Assembly: GCF_027497255.1 (NCBI RefSeq)
Contig: NZ_CP114903.1
Span: forward strand, 2,170,001 to 2,234,000
Source: Micromonospora sp. WMMD882
Lineage (GTDB): Bacteria; Actinomycetota; Actinomycetes; Mycobacteriales; Micromonosporaceae
DNA: 64,000 bases
Reading direction: 5' to 3'
Every line of letters starts with the position of its first letter. Positions within the stretch are counted from its first letter, which is position 1. This document shows positions 8,334-18,725 of this stretch, in pieces. Under the pieces are notes generated by a model. The model was given only the letters and a program-made list of their open reading frames with translations. It had not been told where the DNA came from and did no database searches. Both the position numbers and the translations under genes were made by a program.

Positions 8334-10835
8334 TCAGGCGGTGGAGGTGACCCGGTAGGCGTCGAAGACGCCGTCGACCTTGCGGACCGCGGCCAGCAGG
8401 TGACCGAGGTGCTTCGGATCGGCCATCTCGAAGCTGAACCGGCTCACCGCGACCCGGTCCCGGGTGGTGGTGACCGTCGCGGAGAGGATGTTCACCCGTT
8501 CCTCGGAGAGCACCCGGGTCACGTCGGCGAGGAGCTTGTGCCGGTCCAGCGCCTCGACCTGGATCGCCACCAGGAACGTCGAGGCGGAGGTGAGCTTCCA
8601 GCTCACCTCGACCACCCGTTCGCTCTGGGCCCGGAGGTCCTCGGCGTTGGCGCAGTCGTCCTGGTGCACGCTCACCCCGCCGGAACGGGTCACGAAACCG
8701 AACACGGTGTCCGGTGGCACCGGCGTGCAGCAGCGGGCCAGCTTGATCCAGACGTCGCTGACCCCCCGGACCACCACGCCCGGGTCGTGGCTGGCGGCCC
8801 GGCCCCGGGGCGGACGGGTGGCCACGGCGGTCTCGGCGATGTCCTCGACCGCGCCCTCCTCGCCGCCGTACGTGGCCATCAGCTTCTGCACCACGGACTG
8901 CGCGGAGACCTGGCTGTCCCCGACGGCGGCGTAGAGCGAGGCGACGTCGGCGAGGTGCAGGTCCCGGGCGATGGTCATCAACGCGTCCGAGGTGAGCATC
9001 CGCTGCAACGGCATGCCCTGCTTGCGCATCGCCTTGACGATCGAGTCCTTGCCGGCCTCGATCGCCTCCTCGCGCCGCTCCTTGTTGAAGTACTGGCGGA
9101 TCTTCGTCCGGGCCCGGGGGCTCTTGACGAAGCCCAACCAGTCCTGCGTGGGGCCGGCGTTCTCGGACTTCGAGGTGAAGATCTCGATCACGTCGCCGTT
9201 GGACAGCGTCGACTCCAACGGCACCAGCTTGCCGTTGACGCGCGCCCCGATGCACTTGTGCCCGACCTCGGTGTGCACCGCGTACGCGAAGTCCACCGGC
9301 GTCGACCCGGTCGGCAGCGGGATGACGTCGCCCTTCGGGGTGAAGACGTACACCTCCTGGCTGGACAGGTCGAAGCGCAGCGCGTCGAGGAACTCGCTCG
9401 GGTCGGCGGCCTCCCGCTGCCAGTCCAGGAGCTGCCGCAGCCAGGTCATCTCGTCGATGTGCGCCGGCGGGCCGACGATCTGGGTGCCCTTCTGCTCCTT
9501 GTACTTCCAGTGCGCGGCGATGCCGAACTCGGCGGTGCGGTGCATCGCGTACGTGCGGATCTGCATCTCCACCGGCTTGCCGGTGGGCCCGATGACCGTC
9601 GTGTGCAACGACTGGTACATGTTGAACTTGGGCATCGCGATGTAGTCCTTGAACCGGCCCGGCACCGGCTGCCAGTTCGCGTGGATCACGCCCAGCGCGG
9701 CGTAGCAGTCCCGTACCGTGTCGACCAGGATCCGCACCCCGACCAGGTCGTAGATGTCGTTGAAGTCGCGGCCCCGCACGATCATCTTCTGGTAGATCGA
9801 GTAGAGGTGCTTCGGCCGACCGGTGGTCTCCGCCTTGATCTTGGCGGCCTTCAGGTCGGTCTGCACCTTCTGGGTCACCTGGCGCAGCAACGCCTCGCGC
9901 TGCGGCTGGTGCTCCCCGATCAGCCGTTGGATCTCCTCGTACCGCTTCGGGAACAGCGTCCCGAAGGCGAGGTCCTCCAGCTCCCACTTGATGGTGTTCA
10001 TACCGAGCCGGTGGGCCAGCGGAGCGAGGATCTCCAGGGTCTCCTTGGCCTTCTGCTCCCGTTTCGGCGCGGGCAGGAAGGACAGGGTCCGCATGTTGTG
10101 CAGCCGGTCGGCGAGCTTGATGACCAGCACCCGCGGGTCCTTCGCCATCGCGACGACCATCTTGCGGATGGTCTCGGCCTTGGCCGCGTCGCCCAGCTTG
10201 ACCTTGTCGAGCTTGGTGACCCCGTCGACCAGGAGCGCGACCTCGCCGCCGAAGTCGACCTTCATCTGGTCGAGGGTGTACTCGGTGTCCTCGATCGTGT
10301 CGTGCAGCAGCGCCGCCACCAGGGTGGTGGTGTCCATGCCCAGGTTGGCCAGGATGGTGGCCACCGCGAGCGGATGGGTGATGTAGGGGTCGCCGGACTT
10401 GCGGTACTGCCCGGAGTGCCAGCGGGCGGCCATGTCGAAGGCGCGCTGGAGCAGCCGGGCGTCGGCCTTGGGGTGGTTCTCCCGGTGGGTGGAGATCAGC
10501 GGCTCCAGCACCTCGCTGACCTGCGAGGTCTGCCAGGGCGCGTTGAACCGGGCCAGCCGGGCCCGGACCCGCCGCCCGGTGGGCGCGTGCGCCAGGGCGA
10601 ACCCGCCTCCCGGGGCGCCGTCGGGCTCGTCGGCCGCGACCTGCTCCGCCCGTGGGGTCAGCTCGGCGCCGGACGTCACCACCGCACCGGACGCCGCCGA
10701 CGGGCCGGACGCCGCCGGGCCGGACGTCACCGCCGCGCCGGCGGCCCCGAGACCGGACCGGTCGGTCGTCGAGCTGTCCGCGTCACCTGTGGGATGCACC
10801 GCGCCCTCCACCAGAGGAACGACATCGTGAGACAC
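8334..10835 (-). CDS. relA: bifunctional (p)ppGpp synthetase/hydrolase Rel
   Basis: 833 residues. After a low-complexity Ala/Ser/Gly N-terminal extension of about 90 residues come the HD hydrolase domain (HD pair H178-D179 in LLHDTIEDT), the synthetase domain, a TGS domain near 490-550 and a C-terminal ACT domain. The synthetase carries R394-F-K-D397, the RxKD signature of bifunctional enzymes rather than ExDD of synthetase-only RelA. The HD motif is intact, so it should both make and degrade the alarmone. The GTG at 10835 follows GGAGG at 7 nt. Gene order apt-relA-ppi is as in mycobacteria. A TAGCAT -10 upstream suggests its own promoter in addition to read-through from apt. Confidence 0.96.
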   Translation of the reverse strand: MSHDVVPLVEGAVHPTGDADSSTTDRSGLGAAGAAVTSGPAASGPSAASGAVVTSGAELTPRAEQVAADEPDGAPGGGFALAHAPTGRRVRARLARFNAPWQTSQVSEVLEPLISTHRENHPKADARLLQRAFDMAARWHSGQYRKSGDPYITHPLAVATILANLGMDTTTLVAALLHDTIEDTEYTLDQMKVDFGGEVALLVDGVTKLDKVKLGDAAKAETIRKMVVAMAKDPRVLVIKLADRLHNMRTLSFLPAPKREQKAKETLEILAPLAHRLGMNTIKWELEDLAFGTLFPKRYEEIQRLIGEHQPQREALLRQVTQKVQTDLKAAKIKAETTGRPKHLYSIYQKMIVRGRDFNDIYDLVGVRILVDTVRDCYAALGVIHANWQPVPGRFKDYIAMPKFNMYQSLHTTVIGPTGKPVEMQIRTYAMHRTAEFGIAAHWKYKEQKGTQIVGPPAHIDEMTWLRQLLDWQREAADPSEFLDALRFDLSSQEVYVFTPKGDVIPLPTGSTPVDFAYAVHTEVGHKCIGARVNGKLVPLESTLSNGDVIEIFTSKSENAGPTQDWLGFVKSPRARTKIRQYFNKERREEAIEAGKDSIVKAMRKQGMPLQRMLTSDALMTIARDLHLADVASLYAAVGDSQVSAQSVVQKLMATYGGEEGAVEDIAETAVATRPPRGRAASHDPGVVVRGVSDVWIKLARCCTPVPPDTVFGFVTRSGGVSVHQDDCANAEDLRAQSERVVEVSWKLTSASTFLVAIQVEALDRHKLLADVTRVLSEERVNILSATVTTTRDRVAVSRFSFEMADPKHLGHLLAAVRKVDGVFDAYRVTSTA

Positions 10836-10934
10836 CGGCTTCCTCCACCGTTCGCCGGAATTGAGCCGACCGTGGCCGGTGGGCCGGTGTCGCGCTCGTG
10901 CCGGCCGGACGGACCGCCCGGTCGGCAAGGGGCA

Positions 10935-10940
10935 ATGCTA
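10935..10940 (-). promoter_or_regulatory. -10 element for relA
   Basis: TAGCAT on the minus strand, about 100 bp before the relA start, in the 171-bp spacer after apt. No convincing -35 is present. Confidence 0.4.
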
Positions 10941-11006
10941 CCCGTCGGGCCGGGGCCGTGCCGCTCCGCCGGACGGCCGGCCCGGATCGACGCGGACGGC
11001 GACGGA

Positions 11007-11570
11007 TCAAACGGTCAGCAGGGCATGGACCGGGCGGGGCGCCAGCCGCTGACGGCCACCGAGGAACGCCAACTCCAGCAGGACGGTGAGCCCGGCCACC
11101 GTCCCGCCGGCCCGTTCCACCAGGTCGAGGGTCGCCTCGGCGGTCCCCCCGGTGGCCAGGACGTCGTCGACCACCAGCACCCGGTGGCCGGCGGTGAACG
11201 CGTCCCGGTGCACCTCCAGCGCCGCCTCGCCGTACTCCAGGGCGTAGGCGGCGCGGTGGGTGGCCCGGGGCAGCTTCCCGGCCTTGCGCACCGGCACCAC
11301 CCCGACCCCGGTCGCGTACGCGACGGCGGCCGCCACCACGAACCCGCGCGCCTCGATGCCGGCCACCACGTCGAAGCTCTCCCGACCGTGGTACGCCACG
11401 ATGCCGTCGACCACCTCGCGGAAGACCGGACCGTCGGCGAAGAGCGGCATCAGGTCCTTGAAGACGATGCCCGGCTTCGGGAAGTCCGGCACGTCGAGCA
11501 GCCGGCCGGCCACCAGCCCGGCGACGGCCGGGCCGCTGTCTCCGCGTACCCCGTGGTGGGTCTCCGTCAC
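11007..11570 (-). CDS. apt: adenine phosphoribosyltransferase
   Basis: 187 residues with the PRPP-binding signature VLVVDDVLATGGTAEA and the FPKPGIVFKDLMPL segment typical of APRT. It converts adenine and PRPP to AMP, a cytoplasmic purine salvage step. The GTG at 11570 is preferred because AAGGGG lies 6 nt before it; a TTG five codons upstream is the alternative. It sits directly upstream of relA on the same strand, the usual actinobacterial arrangement that places purine salvage next to alarmone control. Confidence 0.95.
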   Translation of the reverse strand: MTETHHGVRGDSGPAVAGLVAGRLLDVPDFPKPGIVFKDLMPLFADGPVFREVVDGIVAYHGRESFDVVAGIEARGFVVAAAVAYATGVGVVPVRKAGKLPRATHRAAYALEYGEAALEVHRDAFTAGHRVLVVDDVLATGGTAEATLDLVERAGGTVAGLTVLLELAFLGGRQRLAPRPVHALLTV

Positions 11571-11646
11571 GATTGTCCCCTTCAACGACCCGGCGTCTGC
11601 CCGGACAGCATGAACGACGCGGCGCGGGTGGACGACGGCGGGTGGC

Positions 11647-12414
11647 TCAGGTCGGGCGGGACGCCAGGGGTCGACGGGCCGACGGCAGGACGACGCCGGA
11701 GGCGCCGGCGGGAGCAGGCGCGGTGAACGCGGCGAACAGGTGCAGCCGCAGGAAGGGCGCCAGGAACTCCACCGTCCGGGCCGCCGCCCAGGACCGGGCC
11801 GCCAGGGGACGGGCCAGCGGCGGCGCCAGGGACGTCCGCCTGACCAGCAGGGGCCGCAGGGTCGGGTGGAGACGTCGGACCTCCCGTAGCGGCACCCCGC
11901 GGACCTCCCGGTTGACCGGATTGTCCACCGCCATGTCGTACCAGATCAGCAGGCCGCCGGGCCGGAGCACCCGCTGCATCTCCGCGGCGGCGAGGGCCCG
12001 GTCACCGGGATCCGTCATGCTCGACATCGCGAGGAACTGGTAGACGACGTCGAACGACGCGTCCGGCCAGGGCAGCCGGTCTCCGTCGGAGACCCGCAGA
12101 TCGACGCCGGGAAAGGACCGCCGGCCCGACTCGACGGCGGACGCCCGGACGTCGATGCCGTGGAGCCCGTCCGGCAGCGCTCCCCAGGCGAGCCAACGGC
12201 CGAACCACCGCGCGTCGCCACAGCCGACGTCCAGCACCCGCAGGCGGTCGAGCCGCGCCACCAGACCCGCCCGGACCAGCGAGCGGATCACCAGGCGCTC
12301 GACGTCGTGCGTCCGCTGGAGGTGGGAGGGCTCGGCCGGGTGGTAGCGAGGATCGGCGTCGTACCCACGGTCGCGGTAGACGGTGGCCATCCGGGCTGCC
12401 TGCTCCGGCCGCAT
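11647..12414 (-). CDS. class I SAM-dependent methyltransferase
   Basis: 255 residues. The SAM-binding motif I reads RVLDVGCGDARWFG, followed by GIDV at the end of strand 2 and a motif IV-like DASFDVVYQF, as in Methyltransf_11/25 proteins. The C-terminal third is basic and aromatic, with no recognisable substrate domain. The ATG at 12414 has GGGAGG 5 nt upstream. It lies between secF and apt, an insertion relative to the mycobacterial order, and follows a strong terminator, so it probably has its own promoter. The substrate is unknown; a small molecule or lipid is as likely as anything else. Confidence 0.82.
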   Translation of the reverse strand: MRPEQAARMATVYRDRGYDADPRYHPAEPSHLQRTHDVERLVIRSLVRAGLVARLDRLRVLDVGCGDARWFGRWLAWGALPDGLHGIDVRASAVESGRRSFPGVDLRVSDGDRLPWPDASFDVVYQFLAMSSMTDPGDRALAAAEMQRVLRPGGLLIWYDMAVDNPVNREVRGVPLREVRRLHPTLRPLLVRRTSLAPPLARPLAARSWAAARTVEFLAPFLRLHLFAAFTAPAPAGASGVVLPSARRPLASRPT

Positions 12415-12483
12415 GGCATCCTCCCCACCCGACGCCGCGCTCTGTGCTCTGCCCAGCCCAACGAGCGGGCGGCCGGGACGACA

Positions 12484-12526
12484 CCGGCGTCCGTCACGCC
12501 AGGCGAAGTGGCGTGACGGACGCCGG
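12484..12526 (-). terminator. terminator of the yajC-secDF operon
   Basis: A perfect 17-bp stem (12484-12500 with 12510-12526) with a 9-nt loop, 30 bp past the secF stop and before the methyltransferase gene. There is no U-tract. Confidence 0.7.
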
Positions 12527-12555
12527 AGGATCCGGTCGCCCGGGTGGGCGTCAGG

Positions 12556-13746
12556 TCAGCGGCGTTTGCCGCCGGGACGGTTGCCGCCGCCGCCGGCCGG
12601 ACGGCCGCCACGGGCCCCGCCGGACCTCTTGCCGGTCGGTCGGGCACCCACCTTGGGGGCCGCGCCCGCCAGCGCCGCGTCCGCCACCTCGACCGGCTCG
12701 TCGCCGTCCGGGGCGGCGGCCCGGGGCGTGCCCCTGGGCGTGACCTCGCCCCGGGCGATCGCGCCCCGACGGGCCACGATCCGCTTGTTGTGCGCCTGGA
12801 TCCGGGGCTCCTGGTTCTTCAGCAGCACCAGCAGCGGGGTGGCCAGGGTGATCGAGGTCAGGAAGGCCACCGCCATACCGACGAAGAGCACCAGGCCGAG
12901 GTCCTTCAGGGTGCCCGCGCCGAGCAGGCCGGCGCCGATGAACAGCAGGCCGCCGACCGGCAGCAACGCGACCACCGAGGTGTTCAGCGACCGCATCAGG
13001 CTCTGGTTGACGGCCAGGTTCGCCGCCTCGCCGTACGTCTGGTTGTTGTTGGCGGTGATGCCCCGGGTGTTCTCCTGGACCTTGTCGAAGACCACCACGA
13101 CGTCGTACAGGGCGAAACCGAGGATGGTGAGGAAGCCGATCACCGTCGACGGGGTCACCTCGAAGCCGACCGCGGAGTAGATGCCGGCGGTGAGGACCAG
13201 GTTGAGGAAGAGCGAGCCGACCGCCGCGACGGCCATCCGCCACTCGAAGCGCAGGATCAGGTAGACCGTCACCAGCGCCACGAAGATCACCAGGCCGAGC
13301 AGGGCCCGGGAGGTGACCTGGTTGCCCCACGCCTCGCTGACCCGGTTGGCGCTGATCTGGTTGGCGTCCAGGCCGAACTCCCCGGCCAGGGCGGCGGTGA
13401 CCGCCTCGGCCTGCGGGGCGTCCAGCGCCGAGGTGCGCATCTCGTAGAAGTCGCCGCTGGGGCCGCCGACCTCCTGCGCGGTCACCAGCTCGGCGCCGCC
13501 GCCCTCGTCGGCCAGCACCCCCTCCAGCGTCGACTCGGCCTGCTCCAGGGTGCCGACGCTGGCCGGCACCTGGAAGGAGTTGCCGCCGCTGAACTCGATG
13601 CCCAGGCTGAACCCGCGCAGGCCGAAGCTGAGGATCGCCAGCAGGATCAGCACGCCCGCGACGGAGAACCAGACCTTGCGCCGGCCGACGATGTCGAGAC
13701 CGGCCTCGCCCCGGTAGAGCCGGGTGGCCAGACCACTCTTGGCCAT
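12556..13746 (-). CDS. secF: protein translocase subunit SecF
   Basis: 396 residues with the SecF signature FSLGIEFSGGNSF after helix 1, a periplasmic-side loop to about 150, then five more membrane segments including GFALYDVVVVFDKVQEN. The C-terminal 70 residues are a basic, Gly-rich cytoplasmic tail (GKRSGGARGGRPAGGGGNR) that is longer than in enterobacteria. With SecD it uses the proton-motive force to complete export through SecYEG. The ATG at 13746 is one nucleotide past the secD stop codon, so translation is coupled. Confidence 0.96.
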   Translation of the reverse strand: MAKSGLATRLYRGEAGLDIVGRRKVWFSVAGVLILLAILSFGLRGFSLGIEFSGGNSFQVPASVGTLEQAESTLEGVLADEGGGAELVTAQEVGGPSGDFYEMRTSALDAPQAEAVTAALAGEFGLDANQISANRVSEAWGNQVTSRALLGLVIFVALVTVYLILRFEWRMAVAAVGSLFLNLVLTAGIYSAVGFEVTPSTVIGFLTILGFALYDVVVVFDKVQENTRGITANNNQTYGEAANLAVNQSLMRSLNTSVVALLPVGGLLFIGAGLLGAGTLKDLGLVLFVGMAVAFLTSITLATPLLVLLKNQEPRIQAHNKRIVARRGAIARGEVTPRGTPRAAAPDGDEPVEVADAALAGAAPKVGARPTGKRSGGARGGRPAGGGGNRPGGKRR

Positions 13747-13747
13747 C

Positions 13748-15655
13748 TCAGGCCTCCTTGACGCGCGGGTTGCGGGTGGACGGCTGCTCGGCGCCCCTGG
13801 CCGGGAGGACCCGGCCGAGGCCGCTGACCCGTGGGGACAGGAACGCCCGGGTCCGGGCGAACATCGTCATGATCGGGTGCCGGAAGAGGAACACCACCAC
13901 CAGGTCGAGCACGGTGGCCAGGCCCAGCGCGAAGGCGAAGCCCTTCACCGCGCCGACCGAGACGATGTAGAGCACCACGGCCGACAGGATGGTGATGGCG
14001 TTCGCCGAGATGATCGTCCGACGGGCCCGTACCCAGGCGCGCGGCACCGCGCTGCGGGGGCTGCGCCCCTCCCGGATCTCGTCCTTGAGCCGCTCGAAGT
14101 AGATGACGAACGAGTCCGCCGCCACGCCGAGTGAGACGATCATGCCGGCGATGCCGGCGAGAGTCAGCGTGAAGCCGATCTGCCGGCCGAGGAAGACCAG
14201 CGCGCCGAAGACCAGCAGCGCCGACAGCACCAGGCTCAGGAAGATGACCGAGCCGAGCAGCCGGTAGTAGAAGAACGCGTACACGATGACCAGCAGCATG
14301 CCGATGCCGGCGGCGAGCAGACCGGCGCGCAGGTGGCTGTCGCCCAGCGTGGCGGAGACGTTCTGCTGCTCCTGCGGCTCGAAGGTCACCGGCAGCGCGC
14401 CGTAGCGGAGCTGGCTGGACAGGTCGCTGGCGGTCTTGTTGTTGAAGCTGCCGGTGATCTGCGAGTCACCGGTGAGCACGCCCTGGATCTCCGGCGAGGA
14501 GATCACGTTGTTGTCGAGGACGACCGCCACCCGGCACTTGCCGTCCTGGCCGAGCGCGGAGGCGTCGCAGGCCTGGCCCTCGTTGTTGAACGCCTCGCGG
14601 GTCAACGCGGTCCACTTCGACTGGCCGGAGCCGGTGAAGTTGAGGCTGACCACCCACTGGCCGGTCTGGTCCAGGGCCGGATCGGCGTCCTCGACGTCGG
14701 TGCCGAGCACCTTGGCCACGTCGAGCAGGTACTTCGCGCCCGTCTCGCAGGCGACCACCTGCTGCTTCTCGTCGTTGATCGAGCCGGCAGGCCGGCTGTC
14801 GAGCTGCTCGCAGGTGATCGTCGGGACGTTGAACTGCACCGTCGCCGGCAGCACCGCGACCTCACGCGGGGTGAGCGTGCCGAACGGCTTGAGCCGCTCG
14901 GCCAGGCTCGGGTCGGCGCTGAGGTCGGCCGGGGCCTGGAGACCGTTGGCGGCCTGCCAGGCGGCGGCGCCGACCTTCTGCTCGACGGCCTTGCGCTGCT
15001 CCTCGATGCCCTGCGGCACCGGCTCGGCGCTGGCGCTCGGGGCCGGGGAGGCGCCGGCCGACGCGCTCGGCGCGGGGGTGGCGCTGGGAGCCGGCGCGCC
15101 GCCGCCCTGGCCGCCGGCGTCCGGCGAGGCGGTGGCCTGCGCGGAGGCGGCGGGCGACGCGGCCGGGCTGCCGGCGGGGGCGGGACTGCCGGACGCGGCC
15201 GGGCTGCCGGACGGGGCGGGACTGGCCGACGGCGGGGTGGCCGACACGCCGCTGCCGTCGGCGACCTTGAGCACCTTGCGGAACCGCAGCTCGGCGGCGC
15301 TGCCGACCTCGCTCAGGTCGCGGTTCTCGCCGGGCAGCGAGATGACGATGTTCCGGTTGCCCTCGGTGACCACCTCGGCCTCGGCGACCCCGAGCCCGTT
15401 GACCCGGTTCTCGATGATCTGCCGGGCCTCTTCGAGGTTCTCCGCGGTCGGCGGGCGACCGTCGACGGTGTTGGTCGCCTCGAGCGTGAGCCGGGTGCCG
15501 CCGACCAGGTCCAGGCCGAGCTTGGGCTCTAGCCGGTCCTTCCAGCCGCCGCTGGCCCCGCCCGCGAAGAACACCAAAAGATAGAGGACGACGAAGATGA
15601 CGCCGAGCACGGCGAGTTGCCGTCCCGGTCGCATCTGTCCCTGAGGTGGTGCCAC
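13748..15655 (-). CDS. secD: protein translocase subunit SecD
   Basis: 635 residues: helix 1 (about 12-31), the signature LGLDLVGGTRL (47-56), the extracytoplasmic P1 domain, then five helices near the C-terminus. The P1 region is split by a Ser/Ala/Pro/Gly-rich linker at about 139-216 (repeats such as [15 protein letters not shown]). Such linkers are seen in other actinobacterial SecD proteins, but this one is long. The GTG at 15655 has AGGA just upstream; an internal ATG at 15634 is the alternative, and an open frame to 15784 lacks a ribosome site. SecD works with SecF and YajC in late steps of export. Confidence 0.95.
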   Translation of the reverse strand: MAPPQGQMRPGRQLAVLGVIFVVLYLLVFFAGGASGGWKDRLEPKLGLDLVGGTRLTLEATNTVDGRPPTAENLEEARQIIENRVNGLGVAEAEVVTEGNRNIVISLPGENRDLSEVGSAAELRFRKVLKVADGSGVSATPPSASPAPSGSPAASGSPAPAGSPAASPAASAQATASPDAGGQGGGAPAPSATPAPSASAGASPAPSASAEPVPQGIEEQRKAVEQKVGAAAWQAANGLQAPADLSADPSLAERLKPFGTLTPREVAVLPATVQFNVPTITCEQLDSRPAGSINDEKQQVVACETGAKYLLDVAKVLGTDVEDADPALDQTGQWVVSLNFTGSGQSKWTALTREAFNNEGQACDASALGQDGKCRVAVVLDNNVISSPEIQGVLTGDSQITGSFNNKTASDLSSQLRYGALPVTFEPQEQQNVSATLGDSHLRAGLLAAGIGMLLVIVYAFFYYRLLGSVIFLSLVLSALLVFGALVFLGRQIGFTLTLAGIAGMIVSLGVAADSFVIYFERLKDEIREGRSPRSAVPRAWVRARRTIISANAITILSAVVLYIVSVGAVKGFAFALGLATVLDLVVVFLFRHPIMTMFARTRAFLSPRVSGLGRVLPARGAEQPSTRNPRVKEA

Positions 15656-15874
15656 GGCTGTCCTGTCTCCCTGTGCGGTCGCGCCGCTGGTGGTAGGCGG
15701 CGGGTGGCGGGCCGGCCGACCCGGCCACGCGTGTTGACGGGTCACCGCCGGAGCCGACCCGGGCGCAGCCGCGACGGCGGACACCGCCGGCGGACTCCGC
15801 CCGGGTCGACTCCGAGCGTCGACCTACTATCCACTTGTTTCAATCCACGCGCAGCCCCCTCGGGCCCGCGCGGG

Positions 15875-16219
15875 TCACTCCTTGACGACGTCCCCGGCGG
15901 TCGGGTCGGTCGACTCGGTCCGGTCGACCTGGGTGACCACCCGGGCGATGGCCGGGCGCGCGTACCTGGTCCGGACGCCGGGGGCGACCTCCAGGTGGAC
16001 GGTGTCGTCGTCGACGTCGGTGACCGTGCCGTACAGCCCGCCGATGGTGACGACCTCGTCCCCCGGGGCGAGCGAGGACTGCATCGCCTGGGCTTCCTTA
16101 CGGCGCTTCTGCTGGGGACGGATCATCATGAAGTACATGACGCCGAAGAGCAGAGCGATCATGAGGATCGGCGTCAGACCGCCGGCTCCCCCACCGCCTT
16201 CTGGTGCTGCGTAAAGCAC
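15875..16219 (-). CDS. yajC: preprotein translocase subunit YajC
   Basis: 114 residues: one membrane segment (LTPILMIALLFGVMYFMMI), then the conserved RPQQKRRKE and the soluble region with SLAPGDEVVTIGGLYGTV. YajC associates with SecDF at the translocon. The GTG at 16219 has GGAAGG 8 nt upstream; the frame stays open to 16282 without a better site. It is separated from secD by 219 bp but on the same strand and in the usual yajC-secD-secF order. Confidence 0.94.
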   Translation of the reverse strand: MLYAAPEGGGGAGGLTPILMIALLFGVMYFMMIRPQQKRRKEAQAMQSSLAPGDEVVTIGGLYGTVTDVDDDTVHLEVAPGVRTRYARPAIARVVTQVDRTESTDPTAGDVVKE

Positions 16220-16302
16220 GGTAAAGACCTTCCCATTGGCCTCCGGGTCGGCGGGGGCGCCGGAGCGGAGGCGTGTTCTCACGTCCTGTGCAGACCGCGG
16301 CG

Positions 16303-16308
16303 AGTCTA
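16303..16308 (-). promoter_or_regulatory. -10 element for yajC-secDF
   Basis: TAGACT on the minus strand, in the 135-bp spacer after ruvB, about 85 bp before the yajC start. No clear -35. Confidence 0.4.
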
Positions 16309-16354
16309 ATCGCTGCGCCTGGGAACGCCGAACGCCGGACGGATCACGTTCACA

Positions 16355-17419
16355 TCACGGCTGATCAGGCTCGATGGCGAAGAGACCGGGCACGGAAGGA
16401 GCACCGCCACCAAATGTACCATTCGGGGGCGTTCGCCCCAGATGATGCCAGGCGGCTTCGGTGGCCACCCGCCCCCTCGGCGTCCGGGCGAGCAGCCCGG
16501 CCCGCACCAGGAACGGCTCGCAGACCTCCTCCACCGTGTCCGGCTGCTCGCCGACCGCCACGGCCAGGGTCGAGAGCCCGACCGGCCCGCCCCGGAACGA
16601 GTCGACCAGGGCGGTCAGCACCGCCCGGTCCAGCCGGTCCAGGCCGAGCGCGTCCACGTCGTACACGGTCAGGGCGGCGCGGGCCGTCTCGACGGTGACC
16701 ACGCCGTCGGCCCGGACCTCGGCGTAGTCGCGGACCCGGCGCAGCAGCCGGTTGGCGATCCGGGGCGTGCCCCGCGACCGGCCGGAGATCTCGACGGCCC
16801 CCTCGTCGGTGATCGGCACCCCGAGGATCCGCGCCGACCGGCGCAACAGCGCCTCCAGCTCGACCGGGGAGTAGAAGTCCAGGTGCGCGACGAAGCCGAA
16901 CCGGTCCCGCATCGGGCCGGTCAGCAGGCCGGACCGGGTGGTCGCGCCGACCAGGGTGAACGGCTCCACGTCGAGCGGGATGGCGGTGGCCCCCGGCCCC
17001 TTGCCGACCACCACGTCGACCCGGAAGTCCTCCATCGCGCTGTAGAGCAGCTCCTCCGCCGGACGGGCGATCCGGTGAATCTCGTCGATGAACAGCACGT
17101 CGCCCTCGGCGAGGCTGGTCAGGATGGCCGCCAGATCGCCGGAGCGCTCGATGGCCGGGCCGCTGGTCACCCGGATGCCGGAGCCCAGCTCGGCGGCGAC
17201 GATGTTGGCCAGGCTGGTCTTGCCCAGCCCGGGCGGCCCGGACAGCAGGATGTGGTCCGGCGGGGAGCCCCGCCGCATCGCCCCCTGCAACAGCAGGTCC
17301 AGCTGGTCACGGACCCGGTCCTGGGCGATGAACTCGGCCAGCCGCTTCGGCCGGACGCTGACCTCCAGGTCCCGCTCCGCGTCCTGCGCGTAGGCCGAGA
17401 CCAGGCCGTCGCCGGTCAC
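16355..17419 (-). CDS. ruvB: Holliday junction branch migration helicase RuvB
   Basis: 354 residues. Walker A is GPPGLGKT (61-68), Walker B IDEIH (111-115), with sensor 1 in GATTRSGLL and a C-terminal winged helix ending the AAA+ core ([17 protein letters not shown]). RuvB forms hexameric rings that drive branch migration with RuvA. The GTG start at 17419 is 43 bp past the ruvA stop. It is the third gene of ruvC-ruvA-ruvB, which probably shares one SOS-responsive promoter upstream of ruvC. Confidence 0.97.
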   Translation of the reverse strand: MTGDGLVSAYAQDAERDLEVSVRPKRLAEFIAQDRVRDQLDLLLQGAMRRGSPPDHILLSGPPGLGKTSLANIVAAELGSGIRVTSGPAIERSGDLAAILTSLAEGDVLFIDEIHRIARPAEELLYSAMEDFRVDVVVGKGPGATAIPLDVEPFTLVGATTRSGLLTGPMRDRFGFVAHLDFYSPVELEALLRRSARILGVPITDEGAVEISGRSRGTPRIANRLLRRVRDYAEVRADGVVTVETARAALTVYDVDALGLDRLDRAVLTALVDSFRGGPVGLSTLAVAVGEQPDTVEEVCEPFLVRAGLLARTPRGRVATEAAWHHLGRTPPNGTFGGGAPSVPGLFAIEPDQP

Positions 17420-17462
17420 GCCGGCCCCACCCCGGCGTCGGACGGCCCGCGCCGCGCGCGGC

Positions 17463-18065
17463 TCACCGCGTCCGCCCGAGCAGTCGGATGGCCTGCTTGA
17501 GCAGCACCGGCACCGGCGGGGTCGGCCCGTCGACCGTCTCCGCCACCGCGGCCACCGCCTGGTCGGCCTGGCCGGCCGTCCAGCCCAGCCCGACCAGCGC
17601 CTGACGCACCTGCTCCGGCCACGCCCCGCCGGTCACCCCGGCCGCGCCGTCCGGCCCGACCGCGACCGGACCGATCCGGTCCCGCAGCTCCAGGACGAGG
17701 CGCTCGGCGCCCTTCCTGCCGATGCCCGGCACCCGGGTCAGCGCGGCGGTGTCGGCGTTGGCGATGGCCTTGCGGACCGCGTCCGGGGTGTGCACCGCGA
17801 GCACCGCCTGGGCCAGCCGGGGACCGACCCCGCTGGCCGTCTGGAGCAGCTCGAACAGCGCCTTCGCGTCGTCGTCGGCGAACCCGTAGAGGGTGAGCGA
17901 GTCCTCCCGGACCACCAGGCTGGTGGCGAGCCGGGCCGGTTGGCCCACCCGCAACTCGGCGAGCGTGCCGGGGGCGCACTGCACCGCCAGGCCCACCCCG
18001 CCGACCTCCACCACCGCGTGGTCCGGGCCGGTCGCGGTCACCGTGCCGCGCACACTGGCGATCAT
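17463..18065 (-). CDS. ruvA: Holliday junction DNA helicase subunit RuvA
   Basis: 200 residues. It starts MIASVRGTV, the usual RuvA N-terminal OB fold, has tandem helix-hairpin-helix motifs in the middle ([13 protein letters not shown] and [13 protein letters not shown]), and a C-terminal domain III that contacts RuvB. It binds the four-way junction and loads RuvB. The ATG at 18065 overlaps the ruvC stop as ATGA and has GAGGAG upstream, so the two are translationally coupled. Confidence 0.97.
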   Translation of the reverse strand: MIASVRGTVTATGPDHAVVEVGGVGLAVQCAPGTLAELRVGQPARLATSLVVREDSLTLYGFADDDAKALFELLQTASGVGPRLAQAVLAVHTPDAVRKAIANADTAALTRVPGIGRKGAERLVLELRDRIGPVAVGPDGAAGVTGGAWPEQVRQALVGLGWTAGQADQAVAAVAETVDGPTPPVPVLLKQAIRLLGRTR

Positions 18066-18589
18066 CGTGCTCCTCCTCGTCGGACCCGGTCCGCGGCGGC
18101 GGCCAGCTTGGACCGGGTGCCACCGCGCCACACGTGACAGATGGCCAGGGCGAGCGCGTCGGCGGCGTCGGCGGGCTTCGGCGGCTCGGCCAGCCGCAGC
18201 AGCCGGGTCACCATCGCGGTCATCTGGGCCTTGTCCGCCTGCCCGGACCCGGTGATCGCCGCCTTCACCTCGCTCGGGGTGTACGTCTGCACGGGCAGCC
18301 CGGCCCGCGCGCCGGCCAGCACGGCGATCCCGCTGGCCTGGGCGGTGCCCATCACCGTACGCACGTTGTGCTGGCTGAACACCCGCTCCACGGCGACGCT
18401 CTCCGGCCGGTGCTCGGCGACCAGCTCGGTCAGCGCCCGGTCCAGCAGCAGCAGCCGGCGGGGCAGCTCGTCGTCGGGGTCGGTGCGGACCACGGTGTAC
18501 GCGACGAGCGTGCAGGGTCGCCCCGGGACGCCCTCGACCACGCCGACCCCGCACCGGGTCAGGCCCGGGTCGACGCCGAGCACCCGCAC
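18062..18589 (-). CDS. ruvC: crossover junction endodeoxyribonuclease RuvC
   Basis: 175 residues. The four acidic catalytic residues are visible: D7 (GVDPGL), E69 (VAVERVF), D142 and D145 ([12 protein letters not shown]). It resolves Holliday junctions by paired nicks using Mg2+. The GTG at 18589 is chosen because GGAGGA lies 6 nt upstream. First gene of the ruvCAB operon. A probable LexA box lies 26 bp ahead of the start codon with a TAGGGT -10 just beyond it, so induction by DNA damage is likely. Confidence 0.96.
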   Translation of the reverse strand: MRVLGVDPGLTRCGVGVVEGVPGRPCTLVAYTVVRTDPDDELPRRLLLLDRALTELVAEHRPESVAVERVFSQHNVRTVMGTAQASGIAVLAGARAGLPVQTYTPSEVKAAITGSGQADKAQMTAMVTRLLRLAEPPKPADAADALALAICHVWRGGTRSKLAAAADRVRRGGAR

Positions 18590-18614
18590 GCCGCCTCCTC
18601 CCCGAGCCACCGGC

Positions 18615-18641
18615 CAGTACGTGTGTTCGACACCCTACTTG
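18615..18641 (-). promoter_or_regulatory. probable LexA (SOS) box and -10 of ruvCAB
   Basis: On the minus strand TCGAACACACGTACTG (18630-18615) has a perfect left half of the actinobacterial SOS consensus CGAACRNRYGTTCG, and the right half matches at 3 of 5 positions. TAGGGT (18641-18636) lies immediately upstream. Mycobacterial ruvCAB is, as I recall, LexA-regulated, which supports the reading. Confidence 0.55.
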
Positions 18642-18725
18642 CCGCCGCCGACCGCCGGCCGGGGGGACACGCCGGCCGCCCCCGCGTTCGCCGCCCCGCT
18701 CACGGGACGGCCGGCGCGGGTCGCC

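Noticed and set aside
8400..11726. Open plus-strand frame of over 1,100 codons opposite relA and apt
   Set aside because: It is the mirror of two well-supported genes in high-G+C DNA, where antisense stops are rare. Its protein is Arg/Gly/Pro/His-rich with no domain.
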